Shown here piece after piece: positions 8,414-17,959 of a stretch of DNA of 64,000 nt. The translations under genes were made by a program, and so were the position numbers. The notes below the pieces were generated by a model, which saw only the letters and a program-made list of their open reading frames with translations, did no database searches and had not been told where the DNA came from. Position 1 is the first letter of the stretch. Each line of letters opens with the position of its first letter. Source of the stretch: Acetobacter orientalis (GTDB taxonomy: Bacteria; Pseudomonadota; Alphaproteobacteria; Acetobacterales; Acetobacteraceae); contig NZ_BAMX01000014.1 of NCBI RefSeq assembly GCF_000963965.1, positions 204,875-268,874 on the forward strand, given 5' to 3'.

Positions 8414-9383
8414 GTGGGTGTTGGTTGCGCCATGCAAAAACCGTTTCCACAATTTTGTCGATATGCGCAAATTCGGGTTGCCAGCCTGTTGCGGCCATAA
8501 GGCGTGCAGGGCTTGCGACTAAATAAGGGGGGTCTCCCGGGCGGCGTGGGCCTGCTGCCCATGGTACGTCTAGCCCTGTTACACGGGCAACGCTGTCTAT
8601 AATTTCACGGTTGGAATGGCCACGGCCTGTGCCGATGTTAAAGGTTACACTGCGCTCATTTAACAGCGGCAAGACAGCAAGATGGGCGCGAGCAAGGTCG
8701 GAGACATGCACGTAATCACGCACGCAGGTGCCATCTGGGGTGGGGTAGTCTGTACCAAAAAGGGTTAGGGGTGGGCGGCGTTTAAGAGCTGCATCAATAA
8801 CCAGCGGGATAAGGTGTGTTTCGGGCTGGTGGTCTTCTCCCGCGCGGCCCTGTGGGTCTGAGCCTGCGGCGTTGAAATACCGTAGGCAGGCGCTTTTTAA
8901 ACCGTGAATACGGTCTGCCCAATAGAGCGCGCGCTCTACCATATATTTGCTCTCACCATAGGGGGAGGCCGGGTTTATGGGCGTATCTTCGTCTATGGGG
9001 GCAGAACCAGCAGTACCAAAGAGCGCAGCGGTGGACGAAAAAACAAAGCGTTTAATGCCATGTTTAATGCAGGCATCAATAAGGCCAAAGCCAATGCCTG
9101 CGTTAGCGGCCATGTATAGCATGGGGTCTTGCATGCTCTCACCTACGAGGGAGAGTGCCGCAAAGTGGTAAACACCGTCCCACGGGCCATTGGCTAGAAT
9201 AGCGTTAAGGCTTTCTAGGTCGGCTAAGTCTGCCTGAATAAAAGTGGCTTGGGCCGGTACGGCGGCCCGGTGGCCAGTGCGCAAATTGTCTAGAACAACA
9301 ACCTCGTGGCCGTCATCAAGGAGAGCCAGAACAATGTGGCTGCCAACATAACCAGCACCACCGGTAACAAGAAAACGCGCCAT
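8397..9383 (-). CDS. galE: UDP-glucose 4-epimerase
   Basis: Interconverts UDP-glucose and UDP-galactose in the cytoplasm, supplying galactose for envelope polysaccharides and galactose metabolism. The 328-residue short-chain dehydrogenase fold has the NAD motif GGAGYVGSHI at residues 8-17, FSSTAALFG near 120, the catalytic YGESKYMVE near 146 (Tyr-x3-Lys) and RYFNAAGSDP near 173, then VRDYVHVSDLARAH near 220. These are the GalE hallmarks, with usual length. It precedes the protease gene on the same strand with overlapping ends. Confidence 0.95.
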   Translation of the reverse strand: MARFLVTGGAGYVGSHIVLALLDDGHEVVVLDNLRTGHRAAVPAQATFIQADLADLESLNAILANGPWDGVYHFAALSLVGESMQDPMLYMAANAGIGFGLIDACIKHGIKRFVFSSTAALFGTAGSAPIDEDTPINPASPYGESKYMVERALYWADRIHGLKSACLRYFNAAGSDPQGRAGEDHQPETHLIPLVIDAALKRRPPLTLFGTDYPTPDGTCVRDYVHVSDLARAHLAVLPLLNERSVTFNIGTGRGHSNREIIDSVARVTGLDVPWAAGPRRPGDPPYLVASPARLMAATGWQPEFAHIDKIVETVFAWRNQHPHGYSS

Positions 9384-9464
9384 AAAACTAAAAACTCATA
9401 TTATGAAAACAAGTGCAGCCATCTTTAAAGGTATGAAGAAGGAATGAACAGAAAACTTTATAGT

Positions 9465-12254
9465 TTAGAAAGGCTTTAACAGACGGTCTAGATAATCAAG
9501 CTCTTGTTGTGGGCGGGTACGGTCTGAGTCGCGGCGGCGGAGTTCTTGTTCAATTTCACGCGCTCTTTGGCGGGCAACAGACTCTGGCACGTGGGTGCTG
9601 TCATCTGGGGCGTGGTCGCTCCCTTCGCCCAGTTTGCGGCCTAGGGGGTCGCGTTTGCCCTGCTGTTGGTCTTGGTCATCTGTGTCATCAGCATCGTCTG
9701 TGGGGGTGTTGCCGCCATCACCTGCGTTAGACTGTCCGCTTTGGCCAGTGTTGCTCTCGCTACTGCTGCCCCCAAAGGCTGGCAGAAAGCTGGGGCTTTG
9801 GTGTTTACCATCGCCTTTCATGGCGTCTTGCATTTGTTGTCGGCCTTTGCGCAGGGCTTCTAGGGCTTTTTCCTGTGCTGTGGCCGCTGCGGCATCCTCC
9901 CCATTTCCAAGAGCTTTACGGGCGTCTTGCATGCTTTTTTGGGCATCAGCAAAGGCTGGGGGTGTTTTGCCCGTAAGTTCCTTGAACTCGTCTTTTAGTT
10001 CATCAAGTGCGTGGTCTAGGGCGCGTTGGCTTGCGCGGTCGGTGCGGCGTAGGGCAGCTTGCTCTTCTGCTTTGGCGGGGGGCAGGGGGGCTGGCTCTGC
10101 TGTGTGCGTGTTGGGTTGGGGTGTGGCATCAGCGCCCGGTGGAACAGGGAGGCCCAAGCGGCGTAAGAGCTCTGATGTGGGAAGGGAGCCATAGGCTTGC
10201 TCGCCATCGCCGCCATCATCTTCTAGGGCGCTGTTTTGGTTGCTTTGTGCCTTAAGTACTTCATCTAGCCGGGATTGCGCGTGGTCTAAGAGCTTGGCCT
10301 GTTGTGCTGTGAGGTCGCGCAGGGCGGCGGTTTGTTCGCGTGCTTTGGCTTGTGCCACCATTTGTTGGGCCATTGCGGCCATATCTTGCGGGGTGGCGTT
10401 ACGCATGCGCTCGGTGGCATCTTCCATTTGTTGCAGGCGCTCTAGGGCGTCTCCATCGTGGCCGTTTGTGGCATCGCGCTGGAGTTGCTGCATGAGTTTG
10501 GAAAACGCTTTATCGCCCGCGCGGGAGAAGCCTTGCAGGTCTGGAATAGCGGTGTGGTCGCGCATGGCTTGCGCGGCCAAGGCCTGCATTTTACGGGCAA
10601 TGGCATCTTTTAAGGTATTAAGCCGGGCCTCAAGTTCTTCTTTAGCTTGCTGGCTTTGGTTGCCGTCTTCACGCATGTGGCGGAGTTGTTGGGCCACAGC
10701 GGCTTGTGCCGCCCGTACATCGAGCGAGGCAAGGGCTGAGGCATCATCGCCTTTCCGGCGGTCTTCAATATCTAGCGCTAGGTCCCAGAGCATATTGACG
10801 GCCCCGGTGCGGGCTTCACTGTCTTGAATGCGGGGGTTGTCCAGCATGGCGACAATACTGGTCAGGTTTAAAAACATGCCGGTGTGGTCGTAAATGGGGC
10901 CGGGTGTTTCACCTAGTGCAGCAAGGTCTATGGCTGTTGCGTGGCGGCGCTCGCGGCCAAGGGCGTAACGTTTGCGCAGGTCAAGCACGGCGCGGGCGAC
11001 GGGGGAATGAAATGTGCGTGCGCCAAGCTGGAAGGTTGCCGGAGCACTTTTACCATTTTGCCCGCTAACAGATGTGGCAAGCACTTGGCCGGTAACGCTC
11101 TCTCCGGCCCAAGGGTCTTCAGATAAATCTGGTGTAATAGCCCCTTTGGCTGTTTTGGGGTGGCCCGTAAGGGGCAAAGGTACTGAGAGTGTGCGGGCAG
11201 GGCCACGGCCGGGGTGCGTCAAATGCAGCTCTACACTCAAAGAGCTTAGGCCATAAGCGTGGCTGGCTTCAAAAGGCAGGCGTGTGCGCCAGTCCCCTTT
11301 ACCAGCACCGGGTTTTGGCCCCCACTGCACATTGGGTTGAGCATCTGGCAACACGGTAATGGGCCAGTTGGCAAATGTGCGCCCCCGCCCAGCTAGCCTG
11401 ACGTTACCAGTGTGGCTGAGGGTTACGGTTATTTTCCAGCTTTTTGCGTCCAGCTTTTGGCGGGTAGCGTCTGTTAACACCATACCCTTAGCTGAGCGTA
11501 AAACCGGGTGGCTGCTTAAACCGGTGACAATAACGGTGAGGCGGGCACCTTGGGGCACGGTAGGGGGTTGCGCGGTGTTGCCCAGAAAAACAGGGGCATT
11601 TGCGGTATAAGTTGGCGGGGTTATCCATGCCTCAATATGGGGTAGGGGTACGTCTGGGTCGTCGCGGCCGGGAATAAAGGCAGCGGCAATGCGCCCCGGT
11701 GCCGCAGGGCCAGCAACAAGACAGCCAGCCGCTAAAGCAAAAAGCAATGCCCCCGCTGCAAGGCGCTGTTTAGGGGGGTGTGGTAACAGGCGCGGCCACC
11801 CGGCTTTAAGCGGGCCTAGCGTTGCAAGAACACGGTTTTGGTGTGCGTGCCAGAGGGTTTGGGTATGCGCCTCAGTGGTGGTGGGGAGTGTGTCTGTGAG
11901 TGTTGCGAGCGGGTGGTTATGCAGGCCAGAAGCGGTTTCTATTTGCTGGTCTATAGCCTGTGGGGTAGGGGCGCTGAGCCTGGAGAGGTCGCGGTGTAGC
12001 CGCCAGCCGCACAGGCTTAACCACCCCGCTACAGTAACAAGGCGCAGGCCGTCTGGTAGGTGTTGGGGCAGGCGCAAAAGCCCCGCCAAAGTGTAAAGAC
12101 CCAAAAGGCCCAGTGTGGGCTGCACCGCTGGCCAAAGGTTTTGCGCATGCAGCACAAACCGCGCATTTTTGCGGGCTGTGGCAAGGCGCGCTGCCAAAGA
12201 GCCATCTTGTGCGGTGCTTGCCGCCAGAGAGTTTTTCAGGTCGCTGCCTGTCAT
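9465..12254 (-). CDS. TIGR02302/DUF4175 family membrane protein
   Basis: A 929-residue protein of the alphaproteobacterial TIGR02302 family (function not established). The N-terminus has two or more membrane helices (about residues 35-75 and 160-185). A periplasmic-like beta-rich middle region follows. From about residue 440 to the end the protein is very rich in Gln, Ala, Asp, Glu and Arg and is helical or low-complexity, typical of the family. The start at 12254 overlaps the lysA stop as ATGA, so translation is probably coupled to lysA. An upstream in-frame start at 12299 would lie inside lysA and is less likely. Large opposite-strand frames over this gene are by-products of its biased composition. 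Confidence 0.85.
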   Translation of the reverse strand: MTGSDLKNSLAASTAQDGSLAARLATARKNARFVLHAQNLWPAVQPTLGLLGLYTLAGLLRLPQHLPDGLRLVTVAGWLSLCGWRLHRDLSRLSAPTPQAIDQQIETASGLHNHPLATLTDTLPTTTEAHTQTLWHAHQNRVLATLGPLKAGWPRLLPHPPKQRLAAGALLFALAAGCLVAGPAAPGRIAAAFIPGRDDPDVPLPHIEAWITPPTYTANAPVFLGNTAQPPTVPQGARLTVIVTGLSSHPVLRSAKGMVLTDATRQKLDAKSWKITVTLSHTGNVRLAGRGRTFANWPITVLPDAQPNVQWGPKPGAGKGDWRTRLPFEASHAYGLSSLSVELHLTHPGRGPARTLSVPLPLTGHPKTAKGAITPDLSEDPWAGESVTGQVLATSVSGQNGKSAPATFQLGARTFHSPVARAVLDLRKRYALGRERRHATAIDLAALGETPGPIYDHTGMFLNLTSIVAMLDNPRIQDSEARTGAVNMLWDLALDIEDRRKGDDASALASLDVRAAQAAVAQQLRHMREDGNQSQQAKEELEARLNTLKDAIARKMQALAAQAMRDHTAIPDLQGFSRAGDKAFSKLMQQLQRDATNGHDGDALERLQQMEDATERMRNATPQDMAAMAQQMVAQAKAREQTAALRDLTAQQAKLLDHAQSRLDEVLKAQSNQNSALEDDGGDGEQAYGSLPTSELLRRLGLPVPPGADATPQPNTHTAEPAPLPPAKAEEQAALRRTDRASQRALDHALDELKDEFKELTGKTPPAFADAQKSMQDARKALGNGEDAAAATAQEKALEALRKGRQQMQDAMKGDGKHQSPSFLPAFGGSSSESNTGQSGQSNAGDGGNTPTDDADDTDDQDQQQGKRDPLGRKLGEGSDHAPDDSTHVPESVARQRAREIEQELRRRDSDRTRPQQELDYLDRLLKPF

Positions 12255-13597
12255 GTGTTTCCGGCGGTAAGGTGGGCGGGCACAGTTTCGGTGTGCCACA
12301 GGGCGTCACGCTTTTGGCGTGGGCGAATACTGTGCCATGTGCCGTTATCTATCAACACTTCTGCGGCCATAGGCCTGCTGTTGTAGGTTGAGCTCATAAC
12401 AGCACCATAAGCCCCTGTGTCCAGAATGGCTACGCGTGCGCCACGCTGTAAAGGGGGGAGCAGGCGGTCGCGGGCAAAGGTGTCTCCGCTTTCGCAGACA
12501 GGGCCAACAACATGGGCGGGTATGGCAGGTGTTGCGGCATCTTGCGCGCTAAGGGGTACAATACCGTGCCAGGCATCGTACATGCTGGGGCGCAGCAGGT
12601 CGTTCATGGCGGTGTCTAGCACATAGAAAGGGGCTTCGGCCCCGCGGGCTTTGTTTAAAATAACCTGCCCAAGCAAAACGCCTGCGGGGCCGATAGGCCA
12701 GCGGCCCGGCTCTATGGCCAGTTTTAAGCCTAAATGGCCCAGCTCTGCCTTCATGGCGCCAGCCAGTGCTTCTGGCTGCCCTTCAACCTCTGTGCGGTAA
12801 GAAATGCCTAGACCACCGCCGCAATCCATAACGGAAACGCTTAGGCCTTGGCTGCGTACAGACTGCACAAGCTCCGCCATGCGGGCATAGGCTGCGCGGT
12901 AAGGGGCAACAGAGAGAATTTGGCTGCCAATATGCGTTGCAAACCCCACCGCATTAATGCCCGGTAGTGTGCTGGCGCGGGCGTAGAGGCTTGCCGCCTC
13001 TTCATACGGAATGCCGAACTTGTTGGCGGCAAGCCCGGTGGTAATTTTAGCGTGGGTTTTGGCATCAACATCTGGGTTAATGCGCAGTGTAATTGTGGCT
13101 GTGCGACCAAGTTTTTGGGCAATGGCGGCAATAATATCGAGCTCTTCAGCACTTTCTACGTTTATTTGGCCAACACCGTGGGCAATGGCTTCTTGCAATT
13201 CTGCATCGCTTTTGCCAACGCCCGAAAACACAATTTTATTGGCCGCAATACCTGCTTTAAGCGCACGGGCCAGCTCGCCACCGCTTACAATATCTGCCCC
13301 AAACCCTTCTTTGCCGAGTAGGGAGAGTATGGCCAAGTGGTCGTTTGCTTTAACGGCATAATGAAGAGAGACATCCAGCCCCGCAGCTTGCATGGCGTTT
13401 TTTAGGCGGGCCATACGGGTGCGCAACGTATCTGCGCTGATAACCCAAGTTGGGGTGCCCACAGCGTTCGCAATGGCGGTAAGAGATACGCCATCCATCA
13501 TCAGGCCGCATACACCGTCCATTTTAAGGTTGGGGTGGGTTGCCAGTAGTTCTGTAACGGTTGGGTCTGCGTCTGTGTAGGGAAGGGCGTCGGCCAT
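12251..13597 (-). CDS. lysA: Diaminopimelate decarboxylase
   Basis: PLP enzyme that makes L-lysine from meso-diaminopimelate, the last step of the pathway. The 448-residue protein shows the PLP lysine in LHYAVKANDH (Lys83), FSGVGKSDAEL near 130, THIGSQI near 225, DCGGGLGISY near 262, EPGRWPIGPAG near 300, and CESGDTFARDR with GAYGAVMSSTYNSRP near the C-terminus. These are the fold-III decarboxylase motifs. ATG 13597 is preferred over an in-frame GTG at 13651, which adds a non-conserved leader. It sits in the order argH-lptM-lysA and is coupled to the next gene by an ATGA overlap. Confidence 0.95.
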   Translation of the reverse strand: MADALPYTDADPTVTELLATHPNLKMDGVCGLMMDGVSLTAIANAVGTPTWVISADTLRTRMARLKNAMQAAGLDVSLHYAVKANDHLAILSLLGKEGFGADIVSGGELARALKAGIAANKIVFSGVGKSDAELQEAIAHGVGQINVESAEELDIIAAIAQKLGRTATITLRINPDVDAKTHAKITTGLAANKFGIPYEEAASLYARASTLPGINAVGFATHIGSQILSVAPYRAAYARMAELVQSVRSQGLSVSVMDCGGGLGISYRTEVEGQPEALAGAMKAELGHLGLKLAIEPGRWPIGPAGVLLGQVILNKARGAEAPFYVLDTAMNDLLRPSMYDAWHGIVPLSAQDAATPAIPAHVVGPVCESGDTFARDRLLPPLQRGARVAILDTGAYGAVMSSTYNSRPMAAEVLIDNGTWHSIRPRQKRDALWHTETVPAHLTAGNT

Positions 13598-13755
13598 TGG
13601 GTGTCTGAAACCTTGGAAGTCTGAGGTCGAAATACAGAGTGTAGAAAGCACCAGCCTTTATGCTGGTTGGGGTAGAGGTGTTTTACCGGGGCACGCACAG
13701 AAAGGCCAGCAGGGTCTGGCCCTTTGTAAAAAGCACCAGCCTGTGGCGCGTGCGC

Positions 13756-13896
13756 TTAGTCTTCTGCTGGGTAAGTGCGTGGGTACGTAATTTTTTCTTT
13801 AGGGCCGGGTGGGTTGGGGGAGCCAACTTTACCGCATGCACTCAAAGGGAGTGCCAGCAAAAGCAGTGCCAGAAAGCCAAGAGTGGTGCGTGTCAT
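13756..13896 (-). CDS. lptM: Small LptM/YifL-like lipoprotein (46 residues)
   Basis: A short gene with a strong ribosome site (AAGGAG, 8 bases before ATG 13896). It encodes a hydrophobic leader FLALLLLALPLSAC with lipobox LSAC (Cys21), then GKVGSPNPPGP and a short Pro/Tyr-containing tail to a TAA at 13756. The C-G-x-x-G-P start of the mature part and the position between argH and lysA match the YifL/LptM-type lipoprotein seen there in many alphaproteobacteria. In enterobacteria LptM helps oxidative maturation of the LPS translocon LptD. Transfer of that role here is inference. The start lies 20 bases after the argH stop, so it is probably co-transcribed. Confidence 0.8.
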   Translation of the reverse strand: MTRTTLGFLALLLLALPLSACGKVGSPNPPGPKEKITYPRTYPAED

Positions 13897-13916
13897 AAAA
13901 TTAGCTCCTTAAACCC

Positions 13917-15371
13917 TTATTGTGCAGCAGTGTTGCCCGGTACTGTTTGCTCAAGCGCGTTCAGCCATTTGCGGGCCTGCTGCGCAACATTATTACCTGC
14001 GGTGCCGCCAAAACTGGTGCGCGAGGCAATAGAGGCCTCTACCGTAAGCACGGAGTAAATATCTTGCGTAATGCCGGGTTCCTCTTCCTGCATTTCTGCA
14101 AGAGTTAGGTCTGCCAGATCAACGCCTTTGGCCTCGGCTTTGGCAACAAGGCGGCCTGTTACGTGGTGGGCGGTACGGAAAGGGGTTTTGAGCACGCGCA
14201 CCAGCCAGTCTGCTATGTCTGTTGCAGTTGAGTAGCCAGAACCAGCCAGCTTACGCATTTGCGCGGTGTTGGCGGCCATGTCCCGCACCATGCCATCGCA
14301 CGCGGCAAGGGACAGGGCTGCGGCATCGGTTGCGGCAAAAACGGGTTCTTTATCTTCCTGCATGTCTTTGGCGTAGGCCAAGGGCAGGCCTTTCATGACG
14401 GTAAGCAGGCTGACAAGGCTGCCGGTCATGCGGCCTGTTTTGGCGCGTACCAGCTCGGCGGCATCGGGGTTGCGCTTTTGCGGCATAATGGAAGAGCCGG
14501 TGGTAAACGCATCTGATAGCCGAATGAACGAGAATGGTGAGGAGCACCAGATCACAATTTCTTCGGCCAGACGGGAGAGGTGCATGGCCATGATAGACAG
14601 GGCAGAGAGATATTCCAGAGCGAAGTCACGGTCAGAGACGGAATCGAGCGAATTGGCGGTGGGGCGGTCAAAGCCCAGCAGGCCCGCGGTCATGGTACGG
14701 TCGATGGGGAAAGACGTGCCAGCCAGTGCGGCAGAGCCAAGCGGGCACTCGTTTAAGCGTTTGCGCGTGTCTGCCAAGCGGCCGCGGTCGCGGGCCAACA
14801 TTTCAACATAGGCCATAAGGTGGTGGCCAAAGGTTACGGGCTGGGCGGTTTGCAGGTGGGTAAAGCCCGGCATGGGGTCGTGGGCGTGTTGTTCTGCCCG
14901 GCGAGCAAGAGCGCGCATGAGAGAGGCCACTTGCTGGTCGAGCCCGTCAATGGCGTCTCGCACCCATAGGCGGAAGTCTGTTGCTACTTGGTCGTTGCGG
15001 GAGCGGGCGGTGTGCAGGCGTTTGCCAGCCTCACCTACACGTTCAGACAGGCGGGCTTCGATATTCATGTGAATATCTTCTAGCGCTTCAGAAAATTCAA
15101 AGCGGCCTGCTTCAATTTCCTGCCCAATACCAACAAGGCCGCTTTGAATGGCGGTTTCATCTTCTTTAGAGATAATACCAACATGGGCCAGCATGGTTGC
15201 GTGTGCCAGCGAGCCTTTAATGTCTTGCTGCCACAGGGCTTTATCAAACCCGATAGAGGCATTGATGGCCTGCATGATTTGTGAGGGGCCGCCTGCAAAC
15301 CGGCCGCCCCACTGCATGTTGGCGTTCGCTTGTGTTGGTGTTTCTGTTGTGTTGTTGCTGCCCGCAGCCAT
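13917..15371 (-). CDS. argH: Argininosuccinate lyase
   Basis: Cleaves argininosuccinate to arginine and fumarate, the last step of arginine synthesis. The protein shows [12 protein letters not shown] at the start of the conserved region, EDIHMNIE near residue 95, [16 protein letters not shown] near 117, [17 protein letters not shown] near 165 and the fumarase-superfamily signature [12 protein letters not shown] near 290. All are intact. ATG 15371 is taken as start because AGG lies just upstream. ATG 15317 would begin directly at QWGGRF and remains possible. It heads the minus-strand run argH-lptM-lysA-DUF4175. Confidence 0.95.
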   Translation of the reverse strand: MAAGSNNTTETPTQANANMQWGGRFAGGPSQIMQAINASIGFDKALWQQDIKGSLAHATMLAHVGIISKEDETAIQSGLVGIGQEIEAGRFEFSEALEDIHMNIEARLSERVGEAGKRLHTARSRNDQVATDFRLWVRDAIDGLDQQVASLMRALARRAEQHAHDPMPGFTHLQTAQPVTFGHHLMAYVEMLARDRGRLADTRKRLNECPLGSAALAGTSFPIDRTMTAGLLGFDRPTANSLDSVSDRDFALEYLSALSIMAMHLSRLAEEIVIWCSSPFSFIRLSDAFTTGSSIMPQKRNPDAAELVRAKTGRMTGSLVSLLTVMKGLPLAYAKDMQEDKEPVFAATDAAALSLAACDGMVRDMAANTAQMRKLAGSGYSTATDIADWLVRVLKTPFRTAHHVTGRLVAKAEAKGVDLADLTLAEMQEEEPGITQDIYSVLTVEASIASRTSFGGTAGNNVAQQARKWLNALEQTVPGNTAAQ

Positions 15372-15582
15372 ATCCAGACCTACTCGTAACCTTGAAAACC
15401 ACATAAGAAGCCCGCACCCTACTGATGCGAGGCTTTCTGCGCAAACGCTAGGTACAGGCGCTAGGCGTAAAGCCCCCTGTTTTTGCAGCGGGGCAGCCCT
15501 GTTGTGCAGGCAGGTTTTGGCCTAGCCGCGCAGCTAGTATCCTGACACAGTAGAGTAATTCAGTATTTCAGGAGTGTGTTTT

Positions 15583-15900
15583 ATGACTGCCGCCAACAAG
15601 CTGAAAGCATTTGGTGTGATTGACCCCGGCCCCAACGTGCTGCTGGAAGTTTTGCGCGCCACCACAGCCAGTGAGGCTGTACGCCACCTTGAAGAAAAAA
15701 TGCGCGGTGCAGAGTATGTGCAAGGCCGCACCTATACCCAAGGCGGTGAAGACTCTCTTGATGGGCAAGACCCCGCCTATTTGGTGTACGACTTAACCGA
15801 CTCCGGCTTAGATGAAGAAGGTCTGAGCGGTGACGATGCCGGGCAGGTGCGTGCACAAGCTGAAGAAGTGGGCGTGTTTGTGTCTGCTCCTAAAAAATAA
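15583..15900 (+). CDS. Acidic hypothetical protein
   Basis: A 105-residue protein that I do not recognise. A good ribosome site (CAGGAG) lies 7 bases upstream of ATG 15583. The N-terminal part (AANKLKAFGVIDPGPNVLLEVLRATTASEAVRHLEEKM, read in segments) is mixed alpha/beta. The C-terminal half is strongly acidic (DSGLDEEGLSGDDAG), ending VFVSAPKK. It has no signal or membrane segment, so it is probably cytoplasmic. It is a single-gene unit, divergent from argH and closed by a hairpin terminator directly after its stop. Confidence 0.75.
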   Translation: MTAANKLKAFGVIDPGPNVLLEVLRATTASEAVRHLEEKMRGAEYVQGRTYTQGGEDSLDGQDPAYLVYDLTDSGLDEEGLSGDDAGQVRAQAEEVGVFVSAPKK

Positions 15901-15907
15901 GGGGTGG

Positions 15908-15939
15908 GGTTAGGGCCGGTCTTTGGCGCGGCCCTAACC
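15908..15939 (+). terminator. Hairpin terminator after the acidic hypothetical gene
   Basis: GGTTAGGGCC (15908-15917) pairs exactly with GGCCCTAACC (15930-15939), followed by a short TTT. It begins 8 bases past the upstream stop codon. Confidence 0.65.
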
Positions 15940-16222
15940 TTTAACGCGGTCAGCGTTTTACGTGCGTGGAGTGTAGAGCAAAGACTGTTTCAAAAATTTT
16001 GTAGGCAGGCGGGCAGATGAGAGGCTCTCTACCAGTGTGGTATGCCGTAGTGGGGGCCGATTGGGGCTAGGGCACACCAGATAAGTGCCAGTTCTGTTTT
16101 GCAGGATTTTTGAAAAAGCCTTTGTCGTTTATGCCGTACTGGCTATGGCGGCAGATAAAGCAAAAACCTTACGGTTACGGGCCGTAGGGCCAACGATGGT
16201 TTGACGGAGTTAGGCAGAAAAA
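15940..16222. other. Intergenic stretch, no gene seen
   Basis: About 280 bases between the terminator and the next operon. No convincing frame, tRNA or palindrome is seen. It presumably holds the promoter of the amidohydrolase-aroE-coaE-dnaQ operon. Confidence 0.5.
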
Positions 16223-17038
16223 ATGGTTGAAGCAGCACCCCATGCGGCCCCATGCGTTGCAGTTTTTGGCACGGATGGGGGTAGCCCGTTTGTGCTGGTG
16301 AGCGACCACGCCGGGCAAGCTATCCCGCCAGATTTGGGAGATTTAGGGTTAAGTGCCGCAGAGCGCGCCCGCCACATTGGGTGGGACATTGGGATAGACG
16401 GCGTAGGCCGTGCTTTAAGCCAAAAATTGCAGTGCGTGCTGATAGAGCAGGTTTATTCTCGGCTTGTTATTGATAGCAACCGCGCACCGGGGCACCCCAC
16501 GTCTATTGTCGAGCAAAGCGATGGTACGGTTGTGCCTGCCAACACAGGGCTGAGTGCGGCCCAGCGTGCCCAGCGTGAAAACACCATTTTGCACCCCTAC
16601 CACGCCCGTATTACCCAAGAGCTAGACCAGCGGCTGCAAGCCCGGCGGCCTACGGTAGTGGTGGCCTTGCACAGTTTTACCCCACAAATGAAAGGGGTGG
16701 CGCGCCCATGGCATGTTGGACTTTTGCATAACCATGATGACCGGCTGGCGCGTATTTTAATAGATTTACTGCGGCAAGAAGGGCTGTGTGTAGGCGATAA
16801 CGAGCCATATGCTCTAACCAATACGTCTGACTACACTATTCCCAAACATGGTGAGCAGCGTGGCCTGCCGCATGTAGAAATTGAAATACGCCAAGATCTG
16901 ATAACCCAGCCCGCAGGGCAGCAAGAATGGGCAGACCGTCTGGCCCGCTTGTTGCCACTGGCATGGGCTGAATTTTGCCGCCAGCATGGGGGCGCGCCGT
17001 CTTCTCCTTCTACTTGCCAAACAGAGGCCGCATTATGA
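16223..17038 (+). CDS. N-formylglutamate amidohydrolase family protein
   Basis: A 271-residue cytoplasmic hydrolase of the N-formylglutamate amidohydrolase family, which cleaves N-formylglutamate in histidine breakdown or related formamides. Family marks are FVLVSDHAGQAIP near residue 22, ARHIGWDIGIDGVGRAL near 50, YSRLVIDSNRAPGHPTSI near 78, LHPYHARI near 122 and VALHSFTP near 150. No hut genes are near. It instead heads an operon with aroE, coaE and dnaQ, so the true substrate may differ from N-formylglutamate. Its stop overlaps the aroE start as ATGA. Confidence 0.88.
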   Translation: MVEAAPHAAPCVAVFGTDGGSPFVLVSDHAGQAIPPDLGDLGLSAAERARHIGWDIGIDGVGRALSQKLQCVLIEQVYSRLVIDSNRAPGHPTSIVEQSDGTVVPANTGLSAAQRAQRENTILHPYHARITQELDQRLQARRPTVVVALHSFTPQMKGVARPWHVGLLHNHDDRLARILIDLLRQEGLCVGDNEPYALTNTSDYTIPKHGEQRGLPHVEIEIRQDLITQPAGQQEWADRLARLLPLAWAEFCRQHGGAPSSPSTCQTEAAL

Positions 17039-17904
17039 GTGATATGACCCCCCAAGCCCTGCTGCCGCGGCAAATTATAACAGGTAAAGCGCGGTTAGCG
17101 GGTGTGTTGGGGTGGCCTGTTTCGCATTCGCGCTCACCGCTTTTGCATAATTATTGGCTGGCACGGTACGGCATAGATGGTGCGTATGTGCCACTACCCG
17201 TAGCCCCTGCACAGTTTGCTGAGGCTGTGCACGGCTTGCAAGCAGCCGGGTTTAGGGGCGCAAACGTAACCATACCGCATAAAGAGGCGGCTTACGCGCT
17301 TGCCACAGAGCTAGACCACACCGCCCAGCGGGCAGGGGCCGTTAATACTCTTATTTTTGAAGCGAACGGCGCTATTCGGGGGCTTTCAACCGATGGGGAT
17401 GGTTTTGTGGCCAGCATGGAAAGCGCTGGCCATAAACCACAGGGTAAAGCCCTGCTGCTTGGGGCCGGAGGGGCGGCCCGCTCTGTTGCGGCTGCCTTGC
17501 AAGATAGGGGTTTGCATGTTGCGGTAACCAACCGCACAGACGCCCGTGCTCATGCTTTGGCTGAGGCCTTGCCGGGCCTAGATGTAGTGCCGTGGGCCAT
17601 GTGGGAGCAACAGCTTGGCGCTTATAGCTTGCTGGTTAATACCACGTCTTTGGGTATGGAAGGCGGGCCAGACCCTATGTTCCGCCCCTCATTGCACCAT
17701 GCAGCCCCGCATTTGGTGGTAGCCGATATTGTGTATGTACCCCGCATAACCCCCTTATTGGCCGAAGCCGAGCAAAAAGGGCTTAAAACAGTGGAGGGGC
17801 TTGGCATGTTGCTGCACCAAGCCCGTTTGGGTTTTAGAGAGTGGTTTGGCCAAGACCCAGAGGTTGATGCTGGGCTTGAGGCTTATGTACGGGCCAGCCT
17901 GTAA
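17035..17904 (+). CDS. aroE: Shikimate dehydrogenase
   Basis: NADP-dependent reduction of 3-dehydroshikimate to shikimate in aromatic amino-acid synthesis. The 289-residue protein has the substrate loop GWPVSHSRSPLLHN (residues 26-39), the catalytic Lys in NVTIPHKEAA (Lys83), NTL near 103, STDGDGF near 118, the dinucleotide motif LLGAGGAARSV near 140, NRT near 165 and NTTSLGM near 202. The ATG at 17035 overlaps the previous stop (ATGA) with AGAGG upstream. A longer in-frame start at 16975 lies inside the previous gene and is rejected. Confidence 0.96.
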   Translation: MSDMTPQALLPRQIITGKARLAGVLGWPVSHSRSPLLHNYWLARYGIDGAYVPLPVAPAQFAEAVHGLQAAGFRGANVTIPHKEAAYALATELDHTAQRAGAVNTLIFEANGAIRGLSTDGDGFVASMESAGHKPQGKALLLGAGGAARSVAAALQDRGLHVAVTNRTDARAHALAEALPGLDVVPWAMWEQQLGAYSLLVNTTSLGMEGGPDPMFRPSLHHAAPHLVVADIVYVPRITPLLAEAEQKGLKTVEGLGMLLHQARLGFREWFGQDPEVDAGLEAYVRASL

Positions 17905-17959
17905 CCTGCCCCGCAGCTATACGGCATGCTAGGGTAACATACGTTTGGGGAGAGCCATA

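Noticed and set aside
9595..10827. Two long plus-strand frames (199 and 195 codons) opposite the DUF4175 gene
   Set aside because: Their Ser/Arg/Cys-rich translations mirror the Gln/Ala-rich coding strand; no ribosome sites or domains. They are shadows of biased composition.
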